Below are positions 1 to 6,496 of a stretch of 9,140 bases of DNA, in pieces. Under the pieces are notes generated by a model. That model had not been told where the DNA came from. It saw nothing but the letters and a program-made list of their open reading frames with translations, and did not search any database. Made by a program: the position numbers and the translations under genes. The stretch lies in assembly GCA_031278275.1 (NCBI GenBank), contig JAITKW010000040.1:1-9140 (forward strand). The letters are read 5' to 3'. This stretch comes from Candidatus Nomurabacteria bacterium. GTDB lineage: Bacteria > Patescibacteriota > Saccharimonadia > Saccharimonadales > Saccharimonadaceae. The first letter of the stretch is position 1. Every line of letters begins with the position of its first letter.

Positions 1-1
1 C

Positions 2-229
2 TTATTGGAGGACGCAGCGCACGGCTCCGGCTGTGCTTTTTGCGCTAATTGGTAAGTTTAAGTATGTACTATTATAATTAAAGCCTATCATAGGGTCGTC
101 CCAATATCTCTCAAATATAACAAGATTACCAAAAGCACTAGAGCTTAACCAAGCGCCAAAATATGAATATAGGTAGCCCCCGCAAGTAGTTTTTAATACT
201 TTTTGTGTTTTTTCGTGAGTTTTCCACAA
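2..229 (-). pseudogene. C-terminal fragment of a FISUMP-like protein
   Basis: The minus-strand frame is open from a TGA at about 241-243 down to a TAA at the window edge, but it has only a TTG (229) as a possible start and no Shine-Dalgarno sequence before it. From about codon 16 the peptide follows the pattern I know from the end of FISUMP domains (Fibrobacter succinogenes major paralogous domain): GGY, then a W/SSS block (GAWLSSSAFGN), then a Tyr/Asn-rich strand, ending in AGAVRCVLQ, which matches the usual GFSVRCV terminus. Complete FISUMP domains are far longer and sit at the C-terminus of secreted or surface proteins of unknown function. Here the N-terminal remainder is missing and a strong terminator lies directly upstream, so I read this as a stranded 3' end, not a working gene. 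The family assignment is from memory of the motif pattern; a short real gene starting at TTG is possible but less likely. Confidence 0.5.
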
Positions 230-255
230 AAAGCTGACTAGTCACATCTGTAATA

Positions 256-314
256 CTAAAAAATAAAAACGTCCCCTCCACTTTTTCTTTGTATAAAGAA
301 AAGTTGGAGAGGAC
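256..314 (-). terminator. Rho-independent terminator with 20-bp arms
   Basis: Read on the minus strand, an arm at 314-295 pairs with 290-271 around a 4-base loop (ATAC). The stem starts with GTCC/GGAC, has one G-U wobble and one two-base mismatch, and is followed directly by GTTTTTATTTTTT (270-258). It lies about 40 bases after the stop of the 56-codon gene and before the FISUMP fragment, so it should end the small gene's transcript. Confidence 0.85.
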
Positions 315-353
315 TTGTGAGGCAACACCCCCTTTTAAAGTTCTCGCATGGAT

Positions 354-524
354 TTATTTTCCCACGCGCCTGCTGTACTGGTCCCGAAGCTTGTTGGCTT
401 CAGCTCCAGTCGCCTTATGATGGTACTCTTGGAGCTCATAGAGCTCGTTCTTGCTGAGGTTTTTCGTGCTGCCCTCAGCAATAGCTTTCTCCAGAGCCCT
501 CTTGCCACTGTCTGTCGCTGCCAT
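354..524 (-). CDS. 56-aa small basic protein, unknown function
   Basis: A complete short gene starting with ATG at 524-522 and ending with TAA at 356-354. The start is fixed by AGGAGG at 538-533, exactly 8 bases upstream, inside the longer anti-SD match GAAAGGAGGTGG. The product begins MAATDSGKRALEK and ends DQYSRRVGK. It is hydrophilic, rich in Lys, Arg, Glu and Ala, has no cysteine, no signal peptide and no membrane segment, and looks mostly helical (roughly residues 8-17, 25-38 and 41-51). Counting by hand, 91 of 171 bases are G or C (about 53%) and GC is about 61% at third positions, visibly above the AT-leaning neighbours; this could mean high expression or foreign origin. It has its own extended -10 promoter and a strong terminator, so it forms a self-contained unit. 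I do not recognise the family. Two start-like ATGs overlap here; the one at 528 runs into a stop after a few codons. Confidence 0.8.
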   Translation of the reverse strand: MAATDSGKRALEKAIAEGSTKNLSKNELYELQEYHHKATGAEANKLRDQYSRRVGK

Positions 525-577
525 GCATTCCACCTCCTTTCAAAAAAAAGTAGCACTAGCAAAACAGTACGTCCGTA

Positions 578-605
578 ATTATAGCACACTTTGTCAAAAA
601 TGCAA
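578..605 (-). promoter_or_regulatory. Extended -10 promoter of the 56-aa gene
   Basis: On the minus strand TGCTATAAT (586-578) gives a perfect TATAAT with the TGn extension. The best-spaced -35 candidate is the weak TTGCAT (605-600, 16-base spacer). The expected start near 571 leaves a leader of about 47 bases that contains the strong Shine-Dalgarno sequence. No terminator is visible between the helicase stop (617) and this promoter, so readthrough from the helicase operon is also possible. Confidence 0.75.
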
Positions 606-616
606 CAAGGTCGCCG

Positions 617-3600
617 CTAAATGCCAATTTTTTCCATTAGCTCCGCCTCAAACTTCTTCATGCCGGTGGCGGTTGGGGCGAATTTTGTGAGGTCAATTTC
701 CGGAAAATTGAAGCTGGAAACGTGTTTTGACATGGTTTTTAAGAGATTTTTCACCAATTTCTCGGTTTCAACGTCAAACATCACTTTCAGCGCGTCCATG
801 ATTTCGTCCTCGTGGCCGGTTTCCACGAATTCCAATCTGGCGCCGGTGATTTTGTATCTTCCGTATTCATGGGAGTTTTCAAGCAGCATTTTATAAAAAT
901 ATAGTTGATGGAAATATTTACGCAAAGAAATATCGCTGAAATCTTTTTTGGTTTTGGGTCTGCCGGTTTTGAAATCCACAATCACCAACGTCTTCTCAGC
1001 TTCGTCAAGTTCAATCCTATCCACTTTTCCTCTGATTAAAATATTATCAACCGCAATAATTTTATCGCTAAACCCCAACGCCACTTCGGTTTTGACGGAC
1101 GATTGTTGCAACATTTCGGAACGCTTTTTATAATATTTGGGCAAATATTTTTTGCCTTTGAACAGCAATTCTGCTTTGTCCGTTTCGCCCAATTTCAATC
1201 TGCCCACATATTTCTCAAACCATTCTAGCAAATTGTCCAAAGCTGGTTGGTTGCCACTTTTGATTTCGTGAGCGTATTTGTCAAAAATGCTGTGAATGGC
1301 GTTACCGAACTCCGCGCTGGCGCTTTTCGGCTGCGGAAATTGCAAAATGGTGCTTTCATAAAACTTTTGCGGCCCGCCGTATTTGGTGTCAAAAAAAGTC
1401 GTTAAATTGGACGCAGAATAACGCAAGGTTTTAATTCTTTCCGCCAACAAATCACGCATGGTGACGGTGGCGGGCAGATGTTTTTTCAGCCAAACTTTAT
1501 CCCACGATTTTTCAATATCATCTGCAACAATTGGCGCTTCTTCCGCCGTCATCAACTTTACTTTGCGATATTCATCGGGCAAAATCTGGCTAATAATTGC
1601 GCCACTTTCATCTTCAACTTCGTTCAAATACGCCAATCTTGCGGACTTTTTGCCCGAAAATGAACCGCTGCTGTTAGTGATGTAAAGATGGCTTTTGGCG
1701 CGAGTGATTGCCACAAAAAACAGCCGTAATTTCTCGTCATTTTCAATGCTGGAGCGCCGCACGAAACGCAAATTATTCGGCAAAGTAATGGGATTATCAT
1801 TGCCGGCGGACTTGTTCCAAGTGTCGTTGTTGGCGAACGGCAAAAATACGTGCTTGAACTCCAAGCCTTTGGCTTTGTGTGCGGTCATCAAGTTTATGGC
1901 GTATCTCGCCTCTTTGAACGGGTCGGTGTCTAGTATTTTGATGTTGGCGGCTTGGTGGGCTTTTATGAAACTCAAAAAATCTGCTACAGTTTGGCTGTAT
2001 GGATTTTTTTCAAACTTGTCGCGCAAAATGGTCAGCGCCGAAATGGTATCATAAATTACTTGGTCGTTTTGCGCAAAGTAATATTTCTTAAACGGGCTTT
2101 CGCCGTCATCGCCATTGATAATCATATCCAAAATCGTATCAAAAGTTTCGTTTTCAGATTTCATTGCGAGTTGCAACAAAAAGTTCATGGCGGCTTTCAA
2201 GTTTTCATTTTTGCTTTCCAAAGCGACTTCGGGATAAGTTTTGTTTTCATCGCGCACTTTCCACGACAAGTTCCAAATTTCAACCGGCTCAATTTGCCAA
2301 AAATCTTGGCTGAGCACCTTCACCCACAAATGACGCACTTCAATTTCACTCGCCAAAAGTTTGTTAATCAGTTCCAAAATATCTATGATTTGGCAAATGG
2401 CGCGGTTGTCCAAAATATTCTCTTTTCGTTCATAACTAACCGCAATTTGTTTTTCTTTGATGAATGGCAAAATCTTTTCCAAACACTTGTGTTTCGGCGC
2501 TAAGATTGCCACTTCGCCCCACTCTTTTTCGGGGATTTGACTGATGGTTTCGGCAATCCATTTGCATTCCGCCACGTCATTTTTGAATTCGGCGCGCTGG
2601 ATTATTGCGTTGGGCAAAGTTTTGGTGGCGATCAAAGTTTTTTCAATTTTTTCCAAAAAAGCCGGTTTTGACGTGATTTGGTTGGAGATGTTTTTGGCGA
2701 AACCCAAAATGTGTTTGGTGGAACGATAATTGTCGGACAAGTTGATGATTTTGGTGTCAACGTACCTTTTGGCAAAATCATTGAGATTGGAACTTTCAGC
2801 GCCTTGAAACGCCATAATGGCTTGGTCATCGTCCCCCACCGCCATCACATTTGGTCGCCCCTCACTCACTGGGTTGTCGGTCAAAAGTTCAATAATTTTG
2901 GCTTGCGAACGGTTGGTGTCTTGGTACTCGTCAAGCAAGATGTATTGATATTGTTCTTGCAAAGAAAAGCGCACTTCGTCATGGGTTTCCAAAGCTTTGA
3001 TAACTTCCAATATCATATCGTCAAAATCATATAATTTAGCGTCTGATAACAGCTTTTGATATTGTTCATAAACGTCAGCCAAACACAGCAATTTTTTGTT
3101 GGCAATATGGTTTTTCAACACAAATTGGTCGCGATAATTTTTGTCGGTATTTTTATTTTTCCAAGCGGTCAAAGGAGTGCTATTTTTCGCCCCGTCAAGC
3201 GCTTCTGTTAGTTCATCGGCATAAATCTGCAAACTGGAAGTGTCGTTAGGATTTTTTGAAATGAAAGTTTTCAATAATTCCAAAACTTCTTCATAAATTG
3301 GCAACACTTCTTCCTTTTTTCTTTTGCCGAAAACTTTGCTCAACAAGCCGTCCAGCTTTTCGTTGACTTTTGCCTCAATTTTGATGTTTTGTTGAGCAAT
3401 ATGACGCATCTCAGCCACCGAAATATTATTTTTTTTGCACTCCGCCAGAGCCTTTTTGATGTTGTCAATTTTTTCATATTTCAACAAATTATCTGCACTC
3501 ATTTCCGCAACAATTTGCGAAATAATTTGATGTTGTCCCAATTCGTCAATTGGCGTTTCCAGCTTCCTGGCGAAATAATCGCGGTACTGACATATGACGT

Positions 3601-3883
3601 TTTGCCCGAAACTATGAAAAGTGCCAATCGTCACTTTGTAGCTGTCATTGCCGATAAACTTGTTCAGCCGTTCGCGCATATTAAACGCACCGCTGTCAGT
3701 GTAGGTCAGGCACAAAATATTTTCGGGCAAAGCGTCAGTTTTGTCCAAAATATTCGCCACGCGGGCAGAAAGGAGTTGGGTTTTGCCAGTGCCAGGCCCG
3801 GCAATAACCAAAACCGGCCCGTCAATCGTGTCAACGGCTTCTTTTTGGTTTTGGTTGAGGCTTTTATAAACTTTGTCAAACAT
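617..3883 (-). CDS. UvrD/PcrA-type helicase fused to RecB-like nuclease
   Basis: A 1088-aa superfamily 1A DNA helicase with a C-terminal PD-(D/E)XK nuclease, probably acting in DNA break processing or repair in the cytoplasm. Helicase motifs in order: Walker A GPGTGKT (29-35), motif Ia around LTYTDSGAFNMRERL (59-73), Walker B LLDEYQD (316-322), motif III GDDDQAI (350-356), motif IV NYRST (386-390), motif V TAHKAKGLEF (667-676), and motif VI LFFVAITRAK (721-730). The nuclease part has the RecB-type set: H864 in GNAIHS, D955 in GKVDR, D970 and K972 in VDFKTG, and Q993/Y997 in QLYFY, so it looks catalytically intact. It follows the methyltransferase stop by 4 bases, with GAGG inside the end of that gene as a slightly distant Shine-Dalgarno sequence, so translation is probably coupled. 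It resembles a one-chain counterpart of AddA-type enzymes; no AddB or RecC partner is in the window. UvrD, PcrA or AddA would be too specific a name. Confidence 0.95.
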   Translation of the reverse strand: MFDKVYKSLNQNQKEAVDTIDGPVLVIAGPGTGKTQLLSARVANILDKTDALPENILCLTYTDSGAFNMRERLNKFIGNDSYKVTIGTFHSFGQNVICQYRDYFARKLETPIDELGQHQIISQIVAEMSADNLLKYEKIDNIKKALAECKKNNISVAEMRHIAQQNIKIEAKVNEKLDGLLSKVFGKRKKEEVLPIYEEVLELLKTFISKNPNDTSSLQIYADELTEALDGAKNSTPLTAWKNKNTDKNYRDQFVLKNHIANKKLLCLADVYEQYQKLLSDAKLYDFDDMILEVIKALETHDEVRFSLQEQYQYILLDEYQDTNRSQAKIIELLTDNPVSEGRPNVMAVGDDDQAIMAFQGAESSNLNDFAKRYVDTKIINLSDNYRSTKHILGFAKNISNQITSKPAFLEKIEKTLIATKTLPNAIIQRAEFKNDVAECKWIAETISQIPEKEWGEVAILAPKHKCLEKILPFIKEKQIAVSYERKENILDNRAICQIIDILELINKLLASEIEVRHLWVKVLSQDFWQIEPVEIWNLSWKVRDENKTYPEVALESKNENLKAAMNFLLQLAMKSENETFDTILDMIINGDDGESPFKKYYFAQNDQVIYDTISALTILRDKFEKNPYSQTVADFLSFIKAHQAANIKILDTDPFKEARYAINLMTAHKAKGLEFKHVFLPFANNDTWNKSAGNDNPITLPNNLRFVRRSSIENDEKLRLFFVAITRAKSHLYITNSSGSFSGKKSARLAYLNEVEDESGAIISQILPDEYRKVKLMTAEEAPIVADDIEKSWDKVWLKKHLPATVTMRDLLAERIKTLRYSASNLTTFFDTKYGGPQKFYESTILQFPQPKSASAEFGNAIHSIFDKYAHEIKSGNQPALDNLLEWFEKYVGRLKLGETDKAELLFKGKKYLPKYYKKRSEMLQQSSVKTEVALGFSDKIIAVDNILIRGKVDRIELDEAEKTLVIVDFKTGRPKTKKDFSDISLRKYFHQLYFYKMLLENSHEYGRYKITGARLEFVETGHEDEIMDALKVMFDVETEKLVKNLLKTMSKHVSSFNFPEIDLTKFAPTATGMKKFEAELMEKIGI

Positions 3884-3887
3884 ATAG

Positions 3888-5051
3888 TTATTTTACCTCA
3901 AGCACAGTCAAGTTTTCAATATGCGGAGTTTTCGGAAAAAAATTAAAAGTAGTCATATGTGCGATTTTGTAACGTTGCAACAAAAACTTCACATCGCGAG
4001 CTTGGGTTATGGGGTTACAACTAAGATAAATAATTTTTGGCGGTGATTTTTCCAAGATTTTTGCAACCACTTTTTCGTGTAGCCCAGCACGTGGCGGATC
4101 CAAGATTAAACAAATATCGCTCGTGATGTAATCCAACGCCTCTTCGCTTTTGGCGTGAATTGTTCGGATATTTTTATTGTCAAAATCGCTAGCATTTTTC
4201 CTCATTTCGGCGTAAGCCATTTTGTCGGTTTCCACCAAAGTCAAGTTTTTGTTCCCAGCCACGCTCAGCCCAATTGTCCCCACGCCACTATACATATCCA
4301 CGACTTTTTCCATGCTGATGTGTTGTTTGATGGCGAGAAGCGCCATTTCATAAACCGGCAAATTGATTTGAAAAAATCCATTTGGCGAGTAAGAATATTC
4401 ATGCCCCAAAAGTTTGTCTTTTAGTAGGTTCATTTTTTCGTGTGGTTTGCCATTCTCAAACAAGGCGCTGGAAACTTCGCCAGTTTCAGTGCAACGCACA
4501 ATTAAAGATTGATAAGTGCGCGCTTCAGCTCGTTGCTGGTTAAGTTGCGCAACTATTTTTTGGGCTTCCATTAAGATTTCCGATCGCTCAATGCTTGATG
4601 TTTCAATTGGCACTTTGTGATGACTGCCACGTTTATGCAACGCCAAAAAAATCTGGCAAAGTTCTTTGTCCCACCACAAAGCATATTCCATTTTATTGCG
4701 ATAAAAATATTCTTTGCGGTCAGTTTGGATTTCTGGAAGTTCAATTTCAATATGTTGTTCGCCAAAAGCTTTGCACACCAACTTGGATTTTTGTTGCAAT
4801 TCATATTGAAAATCCATTATTTGCCAAGGGCTGGTGGATAAATAAATCTTGTCTTTTTCGGCAACCCGAAATGGACTTTTTGTGAAAATCTTGGTGGCGA
4901 CAGCTTCCGCATAATTTTTCTTGTTTTTGTAAATCTCAACTTCCACTTCTTCGTCTGGCAGTCCGCCCCAAACAAAAACTTTTTTGCCATCTGATAGTTC
5001 GCCCAATGTTTGTCCGCCCGGCACGATTTTGATTAGTCTGATTTTCTCCAT
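3888..5051 (-). CDS. TrmA/RlmD-family RNA uracil-C5-methyltransferase
   Basis: A 387-aa SAM-dependent methyltransferase of the class that makes 5-methyluridine in 23S rRNA (RlmD/RlmC) or tRNA (TrmA). An N-terminal TRAM-like RNA-binding domain covers about 1-56 (LIKIVPGGQTLGELSDGKKVFV). The catalytic part has NGFFQIN (224-230), the SAM-binding motif DMYSGVGTIGL (252-262), DPPRAGL (318-324), the nucleophile C345 in LSCNP, and the general base E379 in PHIE. The nucleophile-to-base spacing fits the family. The region after TRAM, where many relatives hold a 4Fe-4S cluster on a Cys cluster, reads LSTSPWQIMDFQYELQQ and has no such cysteines, so this is a cluster-free variant. The target uridine cannot be read from the sequence. 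The ATG at 5051 has no Shine-Dalgarno sequence and lies 6 bases after a -10 box, suggesting a leaderless mRNA. It is the first gene of an operon with the helicase. Confidence 0.92.
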   Translation of the reverse strand: MEKIRLIKIVPGGQTLGELSDGKKVFVWGGLPDEEVEVEIYKNKKNYAEAVATKIFTKSPFRVAEKDKIYLSTSPWQIMDFQYELQQKSKLVCKAFGEQHIEIELPEIQTDRKEYFYRNKMEYALWWDKELCQIFLALHKRGSHHKVPIETSSIERSEILMEAQKIVAQLNQQRAEARTYQSLIVRCTETGEVSSALFENGKPHEKMNLLKDKLLGHEYSYSPNGFFQINLPVYEMALLAIKQHISMEKVVDMYSGVGTIGLSVAGNKNLTLVETDKMAYAEMRKNASDFDNKNIRTIHAKSEEALDYITSDICLILDPPRAGLHEKVVAKILEKSPPKIIYLSCNPITQARDVKFLLQRYKIAHMTTFNFFPKTPHIENLTVLEVK

Positions 5052-5057
5052 TAACTT

Positions 5058-5085
5058 ATTTTACTGGAAAGTATTGAATATTCAA
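5058..5085 (-). promoter_or_regulatory. Leftward promoter of methyltransferase-helicase operon
   Basis: Minus strand: TTGAAT (5085-5080), 16-base spacer, TAAAAT (5063-5058), then AAGTTA and the ATG at 5051. Transcription would begin at or next to the start codon. The -35 box is one half of the palindrome TTGAATATTCAA. Confidence 0.5.
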
Positions 5086-5102
5086 AGTGCTTAAGTTACA
5101 AT
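5074..5102 (+). promoter_or_regulatory. Rightward promoter displaced by the foldback element
   Basis: Plus strand: TTGAAT (5074-5079), 17-base spacer, TACAAT (5097-5102). The -10 box lies inside the left copy of the 9-bp duplication, so the promoter that once lay just before the gene at 5271 now fires into the inserted element. Its -35 abuts the -35 of the leftward promoter. The match is fair (4/6 and 5/6), and the call is an inference from spacing. Confidence 0.45.
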
Positions 5103-5103
5103 A
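5095..5103. repeat. Left copy of 9-bp target-site duplication
   Basis: GTTACAATA here is repeated exactly at 5240-5248, directly outside the two ends of the inverted-repeat element. The bases next to the two copies differ (A before and GGG after on the left; C before and AAG after on the right), so the repeat is exactly 9 bp. Confidence 0.75.
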
Positions 5104-5239
5104 GGGCTTGTTGCATAACTACCCATTCATGGGTACGGAATTGTGACAGCCAATCGTTATTGGTGTCAGGCAATTCCTCGCTTTAATCTGTCGTCACAGA
5201 TTAAAGAGCCCCGTTCATGGGCAGTTATGCAACAAGACC
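5104..5239. mobile_element. 136-bp foldback MITE-like element
   Basis: The ends are inverted repeats: GGGCTTGTTGCATAACTACCCAT split over 5104-5126 on the left matches the complement of 5217-5239 at 21 of 23 positions. Between them are three further foldbacks: ACCCAT-TC-ATGGGT (5121-5134); a long stem from GGAATTG (5137-5143) to CAATTCC (5171-5177), continued by GACA/TGTC and CCAAT/ATTGG around the loop CGTT with one bulged G; and a perfect 11-bp hairpin, CTTTAATCTGT (5181-5191) with ACAGATTAAAG (5196-5206). There is no room for a transposase, so it would be a non-autonomous element mobilised in trans. A 9-bp duplication and GGnCTTGTTG-like ends recall IS5-family elements of the IS903 type (GGCTTTGTTGAATAA ends, 9-bp duplications), but that parentage is a guess. 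It can fold as a branched structure in DNA or RNA. Confidence 0.78.
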
Positions 5240-5248
5240 GTTACAATA
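5240..5248. repeat. Right copy of 9-bp target-site duplication
   Basis: Exact second copy of GTTACAATA. It brings a second TACAAT (5242-5247) close to the downstream gene, but no -35-like hexamer is visible at the right distance inside the element's right end. Confidence 0.75.
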
Positions 5249-5270
5249 AAGTCAAAAGGAGACTAAAGGC

Positions 5271-6458
5271 ATGGACGAAATATTGAAAGAAAACTTAGGT
5301 GGCGGAGATAAGCCAGAAAAACCACGCATAAATTACAACGGAATTACGTTGTTTTTTATTGTGGTGTTTTTATTGATATTTTTGCTGGGTGTCTTTTTTG
5401 GTATTACGTTTATGACAGAGAATTCGTCAAGTTTTTCAATCGCATATGGCGCATACTACTTGATTTTTTCAATCAGCTTGGGCATAGCGATTTTGAGTGG
5501 CTCGGCTAGTCTTTTACTTGCCATAAAACACCCCGTTGCCAGAATTATGTCAAATATAACATTTGGCGTGATTAGTGTAGACGTTTTGATTTTTGTCATA
5601 GTGTCTCTTGGCAGTTTTAGCGGGATTGACAACCAACTCGCTGCAGGAAGTTTTCTGGTAGGCTGCGCCGTCCCGATAATATGTTTGTGGTTGATATTTA
5701 ACCGAGCAGATGGATTGCCAAGAGGCTCAAGAAGAGAAACTCCACGTTTGAGTTGGTTTTTGGGTTTATTAGTCCCAATATTTTTGGCAGTTATTGTAGT
5801 GGTTTTGGGATTGCTATCAGTAGCGGGGGTGTTTGAGGAGGGACATAAATCATCATCACCGGGCGGGTATTGTTATGACAACCCATTAGACTGTGCGGGG
5901 GTTGCTAAACCGGTAATTTATTTATACCCCGAACGTACCACAGATGTGAAAGTTAATTTGTCTTATGATGGCGAAATCACCAGTTATCCGGAGCTTGGTG
6001 AGGGTTGGTGGGTCACAGCGCAACCTGATAGCACTTTGACTAATAAGGCTGATGGCAGAGAATATAGCTACTTGTTTTGGGAGGGGGAGCTAAGCCACGT
6101 GCCAGAATATGACATGACGAAAGGTTTTGTGGTGGCGGGCGAGGAAACGCGAGAGTTTTTGCAGGAAAAGTTGGCGGAAATTGGTTTAACGCCGAAAGAA
6201 TATAATGAGTTTATTGTGTATTGGTATCCAAAAATGAAGAATAATCCATATAATTTAATCCATTTTGCGACTTATGAAGAGTATGACGTTCATGCAAAGC
6301 TGGACATTTCTCCCGCTCCGGATAAAATGCTGAGAGTGTTTATGGTTTTTGAACCATTGTCGCAACCAATTGAAGTTACCCCGCAAAAGTTTGACCAATT
6401 TGTGCGCTCTGGATTTACGGTAGTGGAATGGGGCGGGAGCGAGCTTTGGTCAAAGTAG
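5271..6458 (+). CDS. Five-helix membrane protein with KPVIYLYP domain
   Basis: A 395-aa protein with a short charged N-terminus (1-24), five membrane segments at about 25-48, 59-85, 96-116, 123-143 and 160-188, and a 200-residue C-terminal domain. Positive residues lie before helix 1, between helices 2 and 3 (KHPVAR) and between helices 4 and 5 (RGSRRETPR). The positive-inside rule then puts the N-terminus in the cytoplasm and the C-terminal domain outside. That domain opens with a likely disulfide pair (C201, C208) and KPVIYLYPERTTDVKV (213-228), followed by a Trp/Tyr-rich stretch (GWWVTA, YSYLFWEG, YWYPKM). I know this domain as a recurring conserved protein of unknown function in candidate-phylum genomes, and I can give no enzymatic role. 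The start is supported by AAAAGGAG 9 bases before the ATG. Its promoter seems to lie beyond the inserted foldback element, and a weak terminator overlaps its stop. Confidence 0.88.
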   Translation: MDEILKENLGGGDKPEKPRINYNGITLFFIVVFLLIFLLGVFFGITFMTENSSSFSIAYGAYYLIFSISLGIAILSGSASLLLAIKHPVARIMSNITFGVISVDVLIFVIVSLGSFSGIDNQLAAGSFLVGCAVPIICLWLIFNRADGLPRGSRRETPRLSWFLGLLVPIFLAVIVVVLGLLSVAGVFEEGHKSSSPGGYCYDNPLDCAGVAKPVIYLYPERTTDVKVNLSYDGEITSYPELGEGWWVTAQPDSTLTNKADGREYSYLFWEGELSHVPEYDMTKGFVVAGEETREFLQEKLAEIGLTPKEYNEFIVYWYPKMKNNPYNLIHFATYEEYDVHAKLDISPAPDKMLRVFMVFEPLSQPIEVTPQKFDQFVRSGFTVVEWGGSELWSK

Positions 6459-6474
6459 CAACTTTGATTTTTGT
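6450..6474 (+). terminator. Weak terminator overlapping stop codon
   Basis: TCAAAGT (6450-6456) and ACTTTGA (6461-6467) form a 7-bp stem with loop AGCA, followed by TTTTTGT. The stem is AT-rich, so termination may be partial. The TAG stop of the membrane-protein gene lies inside the hairpin. Confidence 0.45.
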
Positions 6475-6490
6475 AAAAAAGTGATATGAT
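6464..6490 (+). promoter_or_regulatory. Extended -10, probably leaderless promoter
   Basis: TGATATGAT (6482-6490) is a TGn-extended -10 box (TATGAT). TTGATT (6464-6469) is a short-spaced -35 candidate (15 bases) that overlaps the preceding terminator. Only GAAAAG separates the -10 from the ATG at 6497, so the transcript would begin at the start codon. No Shine-Dalgarno sequence is present. Confidence 0.5.
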
Positions 6491-6496
6491 GAAAAG

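Noticed and set aside
2..229. FISUMP end as a diversity-generating retroelement repeat
   Set aside because: No reverse transcriptase, no second copy of the repeat in the window and no excess of AAY codons.
335..589. Longer 84-codon minus-strand frame covering the small gene
   Set aside because: It overlaps the 56-aa gene in another frame, its proposed start overlaps the -10 box, and the AGGAGG site is correctly spaced only for the ATG at 524.
592..597. Perfect TTGACA near the small-gene promoter
   Set aside because: It is only 8 bases from the TATAAT, too close to act as the -35 of that -10 box; no other -10 at the right distance was seen.
600..609. ATGCAACAAG, identical to the core of the foldback element's terminal repeat
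   Set aside because: Only 10 bases match, with no second end and no duplicated flank, so a chance match is more likely than a relic of the element.
1952..2503. 183-codon plus-strand frame inside the helicase gene
   Set aside because: It is antisense to a helicase whose motifs before and after this stretch read correctly, has no Shine-Dalgarno sequence or promoter, and its composition (rich in Phe, Asn, Gln, His) is typical of an antisense shadow.
3389..3946. 185-codon plus-strand frame over the helicase start
   Set aside because: Antisense to the intact Walker A region and to the operon junction; no initiation signals and no recognisable domain.
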